Part shown: piece by piece, positions 1 through 6,840 of the stretch
Position numbering within the stretch: position 1 is the first letter of the stretch
Layout: each line of letters begins with the position of its first letter
Source of the DNA: CBDUUP01 sp965370435
GTDB taxonomy: Bacteria; Chloroflexota; Anaerolineae; Anaerolineales; UBA11579
Length of the DNA stretch: 14,532 nt
Reading direction: 5' to 3'
Assembly (NCBI GenBank): GCA_965370435.1
Contig: CBDUUP010000073.1
Span: forward strand, 1 to 14,532
Program-made: the position numbers and the translations under genes
Notes under the pieces: generated by a model
Seen by the model: the letters and a program-made list of their open reading frames with translations, nothing else
The model's database searches: none
What the model was told of the DNA's origin: nothing

Positions 1-338
1 AGACCCCCGGCGAAAGAAATCTCCGAAAGGTCCAGCGTGGGCAGGCCGGAGAGCTGGGTGGCGTCCAGGGTAGGCGTGAAGGAGGGCGTCGCGGAGACCG
101 TAGGCGTTGAGGTGGCCGTGGCCGCGCCGGTGGACGTGGGGGTAGCCAGGAAATTGAGCCGCGCCTGGAGCACCGGCCAACCCAGCACGGTCAGTAATAG
201 TAGATTGACCAGGAGGATCAGCGCCAGCCCGACCGGGGTCAGGGTGACGCCCGGCAATCGCCGCTTTCGCCGCCGCCGTCTTGGGCTAGGCGGCGTTTCG
301 GAGGAGTCATTGGAAGGGAGGCTTGAAAGTGGGAGCAT
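1..338 (-). CDS. N-terminal part of a single-pass membrane protein (runs off left edge)
   Basis: The minus strand is open from an ATG at 338 to the window edge, giving about 112 codons with no stop. The product starts with a Ser/Pro-rich stretch and a strongly basic run (RRRRRKRR, near residues 19-26). One hydrophobic segment follows (VGLALILLVNLLLLTVLGW, about residues 34-52), then a Thr/Ser/Pro-rich linker (STPTVSATPSFTPT). This is the build of a type II membrane protein: short positive cytoplasmic tail, one anchor, flexible stalk, and an outside domain that lies beyond the window. Such stalks are common in Chloroflexota surface proteins. No Shine-Dalgarno sequence precedes the ATG. A weak -10-like TATATT lies at 351-356 on the minus strand without a good -35. 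The catalytic or binding domain is not visible, so no function is proposed. The start could be further downstream, but 338 is the first ATG. Confidence 0.65.
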   Translation of the reverse strand, partial: MLPLSSLPSNDSSETPPSPRRRRRKRRLPGVTLTPVGLALILLVNLLLLTVLGWPVLQARLNFLATPTSTGAATATSTPTVSATPSFTPTLDATQLSGLPTLDLSEISFAGG

Positions 339-382
339 AGTGGGAGTCAGAATATATTAAGTTCTAGCGCGATGTGGTCTGT

Positions 383-430
383 CTTCTCCCCCTCTCCCCA
401 GAAAGAAAAACGGGGTAGGGGGATGAGGGA
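383..430. repeat. C-rich/G-rich palindromic intergenic element
   Basis: A C-rich arm (388-399, CCCCCTCTCCCC) and a G-rich arm (412-422, GGGGTAGGGGG) can pair around a purine loop (400-411), with a small internal bulge. Read on the minus strand, it starts CCCTCATCCCCC and ends GGGGAGAGGGGGAG. To my memory this resembles dispersed palindromic elements in Chloroflexota intergenic DNA. It lies between the end of the ABC exporter genes and the start of the membrane-protein gene. It has no T-tract, so it is not a standard terminator. Confidence 0.5.
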
Positions 431-524
431 TGTTCAGGGCCGATTCTACCGGAAAGACTTGAAACGCTCCATAGTACCTTTGGCACCAATCTAGCTGCGT
501 TGATATAATAACTGCCTGAAAGAT

Positions 525-626
525 TCACCGCAGAGACGCAGAGAAAGTTGCTACGCTTTGGGAGATTCGCAGAGTTTTTCTTTTTATTTTGTGTTTTTCT
601 CTGTGGTCTCTGTGTCTCTGCGGTGA
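525..626. repeat. Inverted pair of NNCAGAGA octamer arrays
   Basis: The left arm at 525-544 contains CGCAGAGA twice in tandem (529-544). The right arm at 598-626 carries the same unit on the opposite strand three times (615-622, 607-614, 598-606, the last one base longer). Positions 525-544 and 607-626 are inverted copies over 20 bases with one difference, around a spacer of about 62 bases. A T-tract (629-635) follows the right arm on the plus strand, but no plus-strand gene leads into it. The array begins about 24 bases past the stop of the left ABC gene. The rest of the 311-base gap (339-649) holds only the C-rich palindrome at 383-430; nothing else is recognised. Confidence 0.75.
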
Positions 627-649
627 TATTTTTTTACTTCGTAGGTTAT

Positions 650-2461
650 TCATTCCATATCCTGGAAGCCCATCCGATATAGGTCGTAATACGCTCCCCC
701 CAGGGCCAGCAGTTCTTCGTGGGCGCCCTGCTCAATGATGCGCCCGTCGTGGATGACAACAATGAGGTCGGCGTTGACGATGGTGGAGAGGCGGTGGGCG
801 ATGACAAACGCAGTTCTACCTTGCAAGAGTCGTGCCAGGGCAGCCTGGATGATGATCTCGGTCTGAGTGTCCACGCTGGAGGTGGCCTCATCCAGAATGA
901 GGATGCGGGGATCGGCCAGGAGCGCACGGGCGAAGGAGATAAGCTGCCGCTGACCTACAGACAGCACCGCGCCGCCTTCCTCGACCGGGGTGTCGTAGCC
1001 CTTGCGCAGGTTGTTGATGAATTGGTCCGCGCCCACCGCCTGGGCGGCGGCCTCGATCTCGGCCTGAGTGCAATCCAGGCACCCGAATTGGATGTTCTCC
1101 CGCACCGTACCGGCGAAGAGGAAAGGCTCTTGCAGCACGATGCCCATTTGCCGGCGCAGGCTGGCCTGAGTGACGCTGAGCAGGTCGTGGCCGTCCACCA
1201 GGACTCGCCCCTGGGTGGGGTCGTAGAAACGGCTGAGCAGCTTGATGAAGGTGGTTTTCCCCGCGCCGGTCTCGCCCACCAGGGCGACGGTCTGGCCGGG
1301 CTGGACCTGGAGGTTGAAGTCCTCCAGCACGATGGCAGGGTCGTCGGAGTAATGGAAAGTCACCCGCTCAAATTGAATTTGGCCTTTTATTATGGGAAGC
1401 TCAATGGCATCCGGGGCGTCCTCCACCTCGATTTTGGTGTCCAGAAGTCCGAAGATCCGCTCGCCGCCCGCCATGGTCGCCTGGAGCTGGTCGAACCGGC
1501 GGCTGAGGTCGCGGATGGGATTGAAGAATTGCTCGATATACATCACGAAAGCCACCAGCACGCCGGGCGTCACGCTCTCCCCCAACACAGCCGCGCCGCC
1601 GATCCAGATCACCAGGGCGGTCGCCAGAGTGCCCAGCAGGTCAACGGTGGGGAAGAAGACGGCGGTGATCCCGGCCGCTCTCAGATTCATGCTCAAGTGG
1701 TGGTGGTTGACCGTCTCCCGGAAGTAGGTGAAGTTGTTCTCCTGGCGGGAGAAAGCCTGCACCACCCGCACGCCGTTGATATTCTCGGCCAGCACGGAAT
1801 TGACCCAACTGATGGCCGCCCGCACTTTGCGGTAGTTGGCCCTCGATCTCCGGCGGAAGATGTTGGTCGCCCAGACCATGAGCGGCAGAACCGCAAAGGT
1901 GAGCAGCGTAAGGCGGACGTTCATTGCCATCATGGCGATGACGATTCCGATCAGGCTGAACAGGTTGCGGACGATGGCGAGGATGGCCCAGGTGATGAAT
2001 TGGCGCACCACGCTGACGTCGTTGATGACCCGCGAGATCAACCGCCCCACGCTGTAGCGGCTGTAGAAGCTCAGGGAGAGATCTTGCAGGTGGGCGAAGA
2101 GTTTGGCCCGCATGTCCATGATGATGGATTGGCCTACCCGGGCCATCAGGTTGACCCGGATGTAAATGGTGATCCACTGCAACGCTACTACAATTGCATA
2201 AAAGAGAACTGTGCGCTGGAGGGCGGCGATGTCGTTGGCTCCAATGCCTTCGTCCAACGCCAGTTTGACGAAGTACGGCCCGGCGACTCCGGCGGTCGAG
2301 CCGATAATCATCAGAATTAAGGAGATGAAGAAAGTGACCTTGTAAGGCCGGATGAACTCGATGATGCGGCTGGAGACCGCGGTGTCGAAGCCTTTGTCCA
2401 GCGCGTCGATCTCGAAATAGGATGGCGGCGTGGTGGGTTTGGCCTTGAGTTTGACGGTCAT
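650..2461 (-). CDS. ABC exporter half-transporter with LSVGQ signature (catalytic-Glu subunit)
   Basis: 603-residue ABC exporter subunit of the MDR/MsbA type: a six-helix transmembrane domain (about residues 40-320) followed by an ATP-binding domain (about 360-595). Visible motifs are Walker A G396-E-T-G-A-G-K402-T, Q-loop Q444, signature LSVGQ (500-504), Walker B LILD524 with the catalytic E525, D-loop SSVD and H-loop H556. The signature departs from LSGGQ (V for G). Its own Walker B and H-loop are intact, so it supplies the working catalytic residues and the imperfect signature to a heterodimer with the gene upstream. Its ATG shares ATGA with that gene's stop, and a GGAGG lies five bases before the ATG. 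Expected in the inner membrane, pumping a substrate outward using ATP. The substrate (drug, lipid or peptide) cannot be read from the sequence. It starts with about 30 polar residues before the first helix. Confidence 0.93.
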   Translation of the reverse strand: MTVKLKAKPTTPPSYFEIDALDKGFDTAVSSRIIEFIRPYKVTFFISLILMIIGSTAGVAGPYFVKLALDEGIGANDIAALQRTVLFYAIVVALQWITIYIRVNLMARVGQSIIMDMRAKLFAHLQDLSLSFYSRYSVGRLISRVINDVSVVRQFITWAILAIVRNLFSLIGIVIAMMAMNVRLTLLTFAVLPLMVWATNIFRRRSRANYRKVRAAISWVNSVLAENINGVRVVQAFSRQENNFTYFRETVNHHHLSMNLRAAGITAVFFPTVDLLGTLATALVIWIGGAAVLGESVTPGVLVAFVMYIEQFFNPIRDLSRRFDQLQATMAGGERIFGLLDTKIEVEDAPDAIELPIIKGQIQFERVTFHYSDDPAIVLEDFNLQVQPGQTVALVGETGAGKTTFIKLLSRFYDPTQGRVLVDGHDLLSVTQASLRRQMGIVLQEPFLFAGTVRENIQFGCLDCTQAEIEAAAQAVGADQFINNLRKGYDTPVEEGGAVLSVGQRQLISFARALLADPRILILDEATSSVDTQTEIIIQAALARLLQGRTAFVIAHRLSTIVNADLIVVIHDGRIIEQGAHEELLALGGAYYDLYRMGFQDME

Positions 2462-4260
2462 GGCGTCCTCCGGTCGGAGGAGGTTTCTTCATCTTGGGAG
2501 GCGGCCAGGGCTTCTATCTCGGCCTGAAAATCCTCCTGGTCGCGGAGTTGGAGGTCGTAGATCTCCCTGTATAGGCCGTCCTGGGCCAGCAGGGTCTGGT
2601 GGTCGCCGCGCTCGACGATGCGGCCCTCGTCCAACACCAGGATGAGGTCGGCCCGCCGCACGGTGGACAACCGCTGGGCGATGACGAAGGTGGTGCGCCC
2701 CTGCATGAGGGTGTTGAGGGCCTTCTGGATGAGGTATTCGGTCTGAGTGTCCACGCTGGAGGTGGAGTCGTCCAGAATGAGGATGCGGGGGTCCATCAAC
2801 AGAGCGCGGGCGATGGCGATCCGCTGGCGCTGGCCGCCGGAGAGAGTGATGCCTCGCTCGCCGACCACGGTGTCGTAGCCCTCGCTCATCTCCATGATGA
2901 AGTCGTGGGCCTGGGCGGCTTTGGCTGCTGCGACGATCTCTTCCCCGGTGGCCTCCGGCCGTCCAAAGGCGATGTTCTCGCTGATGGGGTCTGAGAAAAG
3001 CAGCGAAGTTTGCAGCACGATCCCGATCTGGCGGCGCAGGGAGGTCAGGTCTACTTGGCGCACGTCGTGGCCGTCCACCAGAACCGCGCCCCCGGCGATG
3101 TCATAGAATCGGGGGATCAGGTTGACCAGGGAGGTCTTTCCCGACCCGGTGGGGCCGATCAAGGCGATGATCTGGTTGGGCTCCACTTCTAGAGTAATGT
3201 CGTGCAGGGTGAGGTCTTCTTCGCTGGTGTATTTGAAATCCACATTCTGGAAGGTCACTTGCCCAGAAAGAGGAGGCAACACGGTAGCGTCGGGCGGGGA
3301 GAGGATGGCGGATGGGTGGTCCAAGACCTCAAAGGAACGCTGCGCTCCCGCGGAGGCTTCCCCGGCGGAGTTGACCAGCCAGGCTAACTGCCGGGAGGGA
3401 AGGGCGATGAGGAGTAGATAGCTGTTGAAGGCCACCACCTCACCGAGAGTCATCTCCCCGGCCAAGACCATCTGACCGCCGAACCAAAGGATGAGGATGG
3501 TGCTGGCGGCTACCAGCAAGTGGGAGGTGGGCATGATCTTGGACCATTCCCCGATGACGGTGACCCGGGCGTTGTACAGCTTGCGGTTGGATCCGTCGAA
3601 ACGTTCAATCTCGAATGGCTCCCTCGCAAAGGCCCGCACCACCTGTACGCCGCTGACGTTTTCCTGCAGCCGGGCGGAGAGTTCGCCCAACGAATTCTCC
3701 ACGTCCAGGAACAGCTTGCTGACCCGGGTGCCGAAATTGGTCGTGATCAGCACCAGCGGGATCATGGGCAGCAGGGCGATGGAGGCCAGGCGGGGGTTGT
3801 TCAAAAACAGCAGAATAATCGTCCCGGTGAGCAAGATGATGATGCGGATCAACTCGATGACGCCAAAACCGGTGAAGTTCTGGATGGCGCGCACGTCTTC
3901 GGTGCAGCGGCTCATCAACTGCCCGGTCTGGGCGTGGTCGTGGTAGCTGAAGGTGAGGTTCTGGATGTGGTCGTAAAGGCGGTTGCGCATGTCGTATGCC
4001 ACCCGGAAGGAGATCCACTGGCTGGCGTAGCGTTCCCCCGCGCCCAGCAAGGCCCGAAACAGTCCGATTCCCAGGATGAGGAGCGCCGAGAGGATTAGGA
4101 AGTTCACCTCGCCGCGGGCCAGGCCGGTGTCTATCACCTCCCGGATGATGGAGGGCACAGCCAATTGTGCGGCGGTACTACCCAGGAGGGCGAGCAGGGC
4201 CAGGGAGATTTGCAGCCAATAAGGGCGCAGTAAGCTGCGCAGCTTGAGAAGAGATTTCAT
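2458..4260 (-). CDS. ABC exporter half-transporter with degenerate Walker B (D for E)
   Basis: 600-residue ABC exporter subunit, first gene of the pair. A transmembrane domain (about residues 15-305) precedes an ATP-binding domain (about 335-570). Motifs are Walker A G369-P-T-G-S-G-K375-T, Q-loop Q417, canonical signature LSGGQ (473-477), Walker B LILD497 followed by D498 where the catalytic Glu normally stands, D-loop SSVD (501-504), and Q529 where the H-loop His normally stands (VIAQRLST). These losses mark it as the degenerate-site partner of a heterodimeric exporter, as in the known BmrCD and TM287/288 type pairs. The 30-residue C-terminal tail is acidic. No convincing Shine-Dalgarno precedes the ATG at 4260. 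An ill-defined -10-like TAGAAT lies at 4272-4277. The stop overlaps the next start by four bases. Substrate unknown. Confidence 0.93.
   Translation of the reverse strand: MKSLLKLRSLLRPYWLQISLALLALLGSTAAQLAVPSIIREVIDTGLARGEVNFLILSALLILGIGLFRALLGAGERYASQWISFRVAYDMRNRLYDHIQNLTFSYHDHAQTGQLMSRCTEDVRAIQNFTGFGVIELIRIIILLTGTIILLFLNNPRLASIALLPMIPLVLITTNFGTRVSKLFLDVENSLGELSARLQENVSGVQVVRAFAREPFEIERFDGSNRKLYNARVTVIGEWSKIMPTSHLLVAASTILILWFGGQMVLAGEMTLGEVVAFNSYLLLIALPSRQLAWLVNSAGEASAGAQRSFEVLDHPSAILSPPDATVLPPLSGQVTFQNVDFKYTSEEDLTLHDITLEVEPNQIIALIGPTGSGKTSLVNLIPRFYDIAGGAVLVDGHDVRQVDLTSLRRQIGIVLQTSLLFSDPISENIAFGRPEATGEEIVAAAKAAQAHDFIMEMSEGYDTVVGERGITLSGGQRQRIAIARALLMDPRILILDDSTSSVDTQTEYLIQKALNTLMQGRTTFVIAQRLSTVRRADLILVLDEGRIVERGDHQTLLAQDGLYREIYDLQLRDQEDFQAEIEALAASQDEETSSDRRTP
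2466..2481 (-). promoter_or_regulatory. Hairpin covering the Shine-Dalgarno of the second ABC gene
   Basis: The minus-strand RNA reads TCCTCCGACCGGAGGA, a perfect inverted repeat with seven pairable bases on each side. Its 3' arm contains the GGAGG ribosome-binding site of the downstream ABC gene, whose ATG starts five bases later at 2461. The hairpin lies in the last codons of the upstream ABC gene. A ribosome finishing the first gene would open it, which would couple translation of the two subunits. The two-base loop means a few inner pairs must open. The regulatory role is inferred. Confidence 0.4.
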
Positions 4261-4302
4261 AGGTTATGGGTATTCTACCGTAGTATTGTTGATTTTTTTT
4301 AA

Positions 4303-4334
4303 CACCAAGACACGAAGACACAAAGGCACGAAGA
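4303..4334. repeat. Tandem octamer array CACNAAGR x4
   Basis: Four contiguous eight-base units share the pattern CACNAAGR: CACCAAGA, CACGAAGA, CACAAAGG, CACGAAGA. They lie in the 96-base gap between the stop of the small acidic protein (4357) and the start of the first ABC gene (4260), next to a run of T (4293-4300). No inverted partner was seen. The same unit is, as far as I recall, scattered through many environmental bacterial genomes. Confidence 0.75.
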
Positions 4335-4356
4335 TTATTTCTTAACTTTCAATAGA

Positions 4357-4779
4357 TTAGGATGTTTTTTCTTGAGCGTCCCCAAGGGGCGGGATGACGA
4401 AGGTAGTTTGCGCCTCATCAATCAAGGTTGTTTCTATCTTCTCCAGAGCTTTGTCCTCCTCGCTCTCTTCCCCTTCGTCGATTGTCGTATAGTAGAGTTT
4501 CAAGGTGGCGGTGTATTCGCCCTGGGGGTCCGGCTCTCGGATGTGGAGGGTGAAATCCAGTTTGGTCTCAATGATCTCAACCACGCTCACGCTGGCGACC
4601 GCCTCTCCAGATTCGTTGGTGAGATCTATTTCCAGGTTCGGTTTTTGTTGGAAGGGTGTTACCTCCACGTTTATGGCTACACGGAGGCCGTCTGGGTAGG
4701 GCTGAGCCTCCAATGAGAGGATGCGCATTTCATCGGGGGGCAGGAGAACTACGTTGGGGTCGTGGAAGAAGATGTCCAT
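4357..4779 (-). CDS. Small acidic protein of unknown function, coupled to VKOR
   Basis: 140 residues, soluble, without signal peptide, cysteine or membrane segment. The sequence alternates hydrophobic and polar residues (LRVAINVEVTPF, KLDFTLHIREPD, GEYTATLKLYYTTI), which suggests a beta-sandwich fold. A strongly acidic stretch (DEGEESEEDK) comes near residues 101-110. I do not recognise the family. The start is set at 4779 because its ATG shares a base with the VKOR stop (TAATG) and AGAGGA lies nine bases upstream. The reading frame stays open further upstream, but that part only overlaps the VKOR gene and reads as shuffled, non-protein-like sequence. Tight coupling suggests a role linked to the VKOR fusion, but this is only context. 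It has no resemblance that I can see to a thioredoxin or chaperone. Confidence 0.75.
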   Translation of the reverse strand: MDIFFHDPNVVLLPPDEMRILSLEAQPYPDGLRVAINVEVTPFQQKPNLEIDLTNESGEAVASVSVVEIIETKLDFTLHIREPDPQGEYTATLKLYYTTIDEGEESEEDKALEKIETTLIDEAQTTFVIPPLGDAQEKTS

Positions 4780-5801
4780 TAAAGAGCGTCCTCTGACTTG
4801 GGTTTCTGCCAAATCGTTAACACGGTTGGCGAAGCTGCCCATAGTATCAACGTCATCACAATAGCCGAGCCAATGCACCAAGCGCAGGTCGCCCCGATGA
4901 CGAAAGGCTCCAGGAAGGTGAGGTAAATCGAGTAGAGGGTGCCGAGCGCAGCCAGACCCCATAAAATCAAGGCCGCAATATTTTGCCATTCTTTTGTCCC
5001 GTAGACCTTGAACGCCCAGGCGAGCACGATTACCAGATAACCGCTGATCCCCATCGCGCCAATCGGGATCACGCCGAACAGGTAAGCGTAGGGACTGCTT
5101 TGGACAGCGTTGCAGTTGCCCACGGGACCGCATAACGCCTCGATCTGATTGACTTCCACGTAGGATAGGTATGCTGAAATCCCCAATCCAATGGCGGCCA
5201 GCAGGGGAATGGTCAGCTTCGGCCAGGCTCTTAATGTATAGGTTGGCTGGGTGAACGTGTAACCGATCCAGCCTACGCTGGCGAGCATGGCGGCCAGCAC
5301 GATTAGGGCCAGCGTGTTCCCCGCAGGATCGAGATAGAATTTTTCCGCAATGGATAGGTCGCCCTCCCAGAGGCCTTCCGCATCTAAAGCTGCTTGGAGG
5401 CCGGGAAAGTCAGGCCAGCCAATTCCACCAGCGGCAAGACCTTCGTCTATGATGGCTGAAAATTTTTCGGGAATCTCCACGCTTCCTAGCAAGATTGTTT
5501 CCCCCACAATCAACATGGGTACGCCATACCATTCCAACTGGAATCGGTTTATGACGGTCTCGTACAAGGCTTGTCCTTCAAGCGCTTGGATGTTGATTTC
5601 GAAAATGATTAACTGATCGCCGTATTTCTCCTGGAGAGGCGGCAGGACTTCATTCATGATGTGATGACAATGTGAACATGTTGGGGAGTAGAACAACACC
5701 GCATGCACGACAGGCGTTTTCGCGTGGACGCTTTTCGTTCTGGGCAGCAGACCGCCGGCGAATGCTATCAGAAGCAGAAAAATAATCGGCAATCGTTTCA
5801 T
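4779..5801 (-). CDS. Thioredoxin-fold / vitamin K epoxide reductase (VKOR) fusion
   Basis: 340 residues that probably oxidise dithiols of secreted proteins and pass electrons to quinone. An N-terminal signal segment (about 1-27, ending near VHA) leads into a thioredoxin-like domain (about 30-140) with the redox pair C42-S-H-C45 and a cis-Pro context GVP at 93-95. A VKOR domain follows, with about five hydrophobic helices (roughly 162-180, 197-216, 241-266, 275-293, 311-328). It carries the loop cysteines C224 and C230, Ser235/236, and the active-site pair C306-A-W-C309. All six expected cysteines are present. The order is thioredoxin first and VKOR second, the reverse of the well-studied cyanobacterial fusion. 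A run of nine A (complement of 5803-5811) separates AAAGGA from the ATG at 5801, a long spacer for a ribosome site. It overlaps the small downstream gene by one base and may form an operon with the gene 45 bases upstream. Confidence 0.9.
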   Translation of the reverse strand: MKRLPIIFLLLIAFAGGLLPRTKSVHAKTPVVHAVLFYSPTCSHCHHIMNEVLPPLQEKYGDQLIIFEINIQALEGQALYETVINRFQLEWYGVPMLIVGETILLGSVEIPEKFSAIIDEGLAAGGIGWPDFPGLQAALDAEGLWEGDLSIAEKFYLDPAGNTLALIVLAAMLASVGWIGYTFTQPTYTLRAWPKLTIPLLAAIGLGISAYLSYVEVNQIEALCGPVGNCNAVQSSPYAYLFGVIPIGAMGISGYLVIVLAWAFKVYGTKEWQNIAALILWGLAALGTLYSIYLTFLEPFVIGATCAWCIGSAIVMTLILWAASPTVLTIWQKPKSEDAL

Positions 5802-5846
5802 GTTTTTTTTTATTCCTTTGGGGAGACACCTATGCCTGGCGTATGG

Positions 5847-6683
5847 TCATTCATCAAACAGATAGGTGGTCTCGGCGTAAAAACGCACCCCTTTCCGGTC
5901 TAGACGTTCTTGAACCCACCGGTTCAGGGTCTCGTTCTTCTCGGCGGCGGGTTTGGCGGCGGTGAGTTCGGAGAGGGGGTAGTTCAGTCTCAGGGCGCGG
6001 GGAGAGACGATGAAGCGGGTGATTCCGGCCGGAAGAAGGCAGCCGTCTAAGGCAAGCTCCATGACCTCAGTCAACGCAAAAGGCGGGTAGACCACCAGCG
6101 CGGTCATGTCTTGGAACAGATCCTTCACGCTGCCGATCTCCCGTTCGGTGGTGCGGTCCAAGCGAGACTGGGTGATGTAGCTGTGGGTGATGGCATTGAG
6201 GATTTCCAGGCATGCGCTTCGGTTTGGAAGGGTCCCAAAGAGCTGGTATTCATCGCCGGTGAGGAGTTCGACATAAGCCAGAAATTGGTCGGGGTCTTCA
6301 TCCTGGAAATGGACCGGGCCTGAAGCGGTGCGTAATTCCAGGTTGGAGATACCCCGCAATCCGTCCATGAAAGCCTCCGGCGGCATCTCTCGGATGACGT
6401 GGTTCCAGGTGTTCAACTCCAGGTAAGGGTCGTCGGGCTGGATGACCTGGGCCAGAATGTGGGGGCTGCCCATTTTGCGCAGCGCGGTGACCCGGTTGGC
6501 GCCGTCCAGCACCATGTAGCGATTGTCATCATCCTGCAGGTCCACCACAATGGGCGGGTTCTTCAAGATGCCGCTTTCGGTCAGACTCTCGATGATGGGC
6601 GTGGCGCGCTGCTCGTCGTGATATTCGTGCAGAAGCAGCTTATCGGCAGGCAGGATTGAGAGGTTGGGAAGTCTAGGTTTCAT
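5847..6683 (-). CDS. ParB/sulfiredoxin-fold protein, SerK/SbnI-like (possible free serine kinase)
   Basis: 278 residues. The N-terminal 75 residues match the ParB/sulfiredoxin fold: ILPADKLLLHE, then IIESLTESGILKNPPIVV, then RYMVLDGANRVTALRKMG. The rest (about 80-278) is mixed helix and strand, with no visible helix-turn-helix, and no parA lies nearby, so chromosome partitioning is unlikely. Layout and length are close to SerK/SbnI, free L-serine kinases that make O-phosphoserine. E20 stands where that family has its N-terminal catalytic Glu, and D60-G-A-N63-R64 is the nucleotide-binding DGxxR loop, with Asn where many relatives have His. Kinase activity is an inference; DNA binding or another small-molecule reaction remains possible. 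No Shine-Dalgarno precedes the ATG at 6683. A candidate promoter lies at 6705-6733. VKOR follows 45 bases downstream. Confidence 0.75.
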   Translation of the reverse strand: MKPRLPNLSILPADKLLLHEYHDEQRATPIIESLTESGILKNPPIVVDLQDDDNRYMVLDGANRVTALRKMGSPHILAQVIQPDDPYLELNTWNHVIREMPPEAFMDGLRGISNLELRTASGPVHFQDEDPDQFLAYVELLTGDEYQLFGTLPNRSACLEILNAITHSYITQSRLDRTTEREIGSVKDLFQDMTALVVYPPFALTEVMELALDGCLLPAGITRFIVSPRALRLNYPLSELTAAKPAAEKNETLNRWVQERLDRKGVRFYAETTYLFDE

Positions 6684-6704
6684 AGGGCTTTTAATTTCAG
6701 GATA

Positions 6705-6733
6705 AGCCTATCACGATTCTGGCGGTTCGTCAA
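6705..6733 (-). promoter_or_regulatory. Candidate sigma70-type promoter for the SerK/SbnI-like gene
   Basis: On the minus strand TTGACG (6733-6728) is separated by exactly 17 bases from TAGGCT (6710-6705). The -35 matches the consensus at five of six bases, the -10 at only three. Start of transcription would be near 6698, giving a leader of about 15 bases without a ribosome-binding site. Confidence 0.35.
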
Positions 6734-6756
6734 AGGAGCGAAAATTGGAGGAAAAA

Positions 6757-6798
6757 TTAGAGAGTAGAGATTAGAAAATCGAGAGTAGAAATTAGGGA
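6757..6798. repeat. Tandem heptamer array, consensus TTAGARA
   Basis: Six contiguous seven-base units: TTAGAGA, GTAGAGA, TTAGAAA, ATCGAGA, GTAGAAA, TTAGGGA. As a result GAGAGTAGAGATTAG at 6760-6774 recurs at 6781-6795 with one change, 21 bases apart. It sits upstream of the candidate promoter of the SerK/SbnI-like gene. No open reading frame crosses it. Confidence 0.65.
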
Positions 6799-6840
6799 TT
6801 GCATATTACGGTTACTCGCGAATTACTCATTGACAGCATC

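Noticed and set aside
719..2320. Long plus-strand open frame (533 codons) over the left ABC gene
   Set aside because: It is the complement of a clear ABC exporter and has no family motif; the GC-rich codon use of the true gene leaves the opposite frame open. The product is His/Asp/Gly-rich without domain order.
4780..5133. N-terminal extension of the small acidic protein up to 5133
   Set aside because: The extension overlaps the VKOR coding region in another frame and reads as Arg/Gly/Cys-rich noise; the TAATG junction and AGAGGA site set the start at 4779.
5847..6683. Chromosome-partitioning ParB
   Set aside because: Only the N-terminal fold is shared; there is no helix-turn-helix region, no parA neighbour and no parS-like site was noticed.
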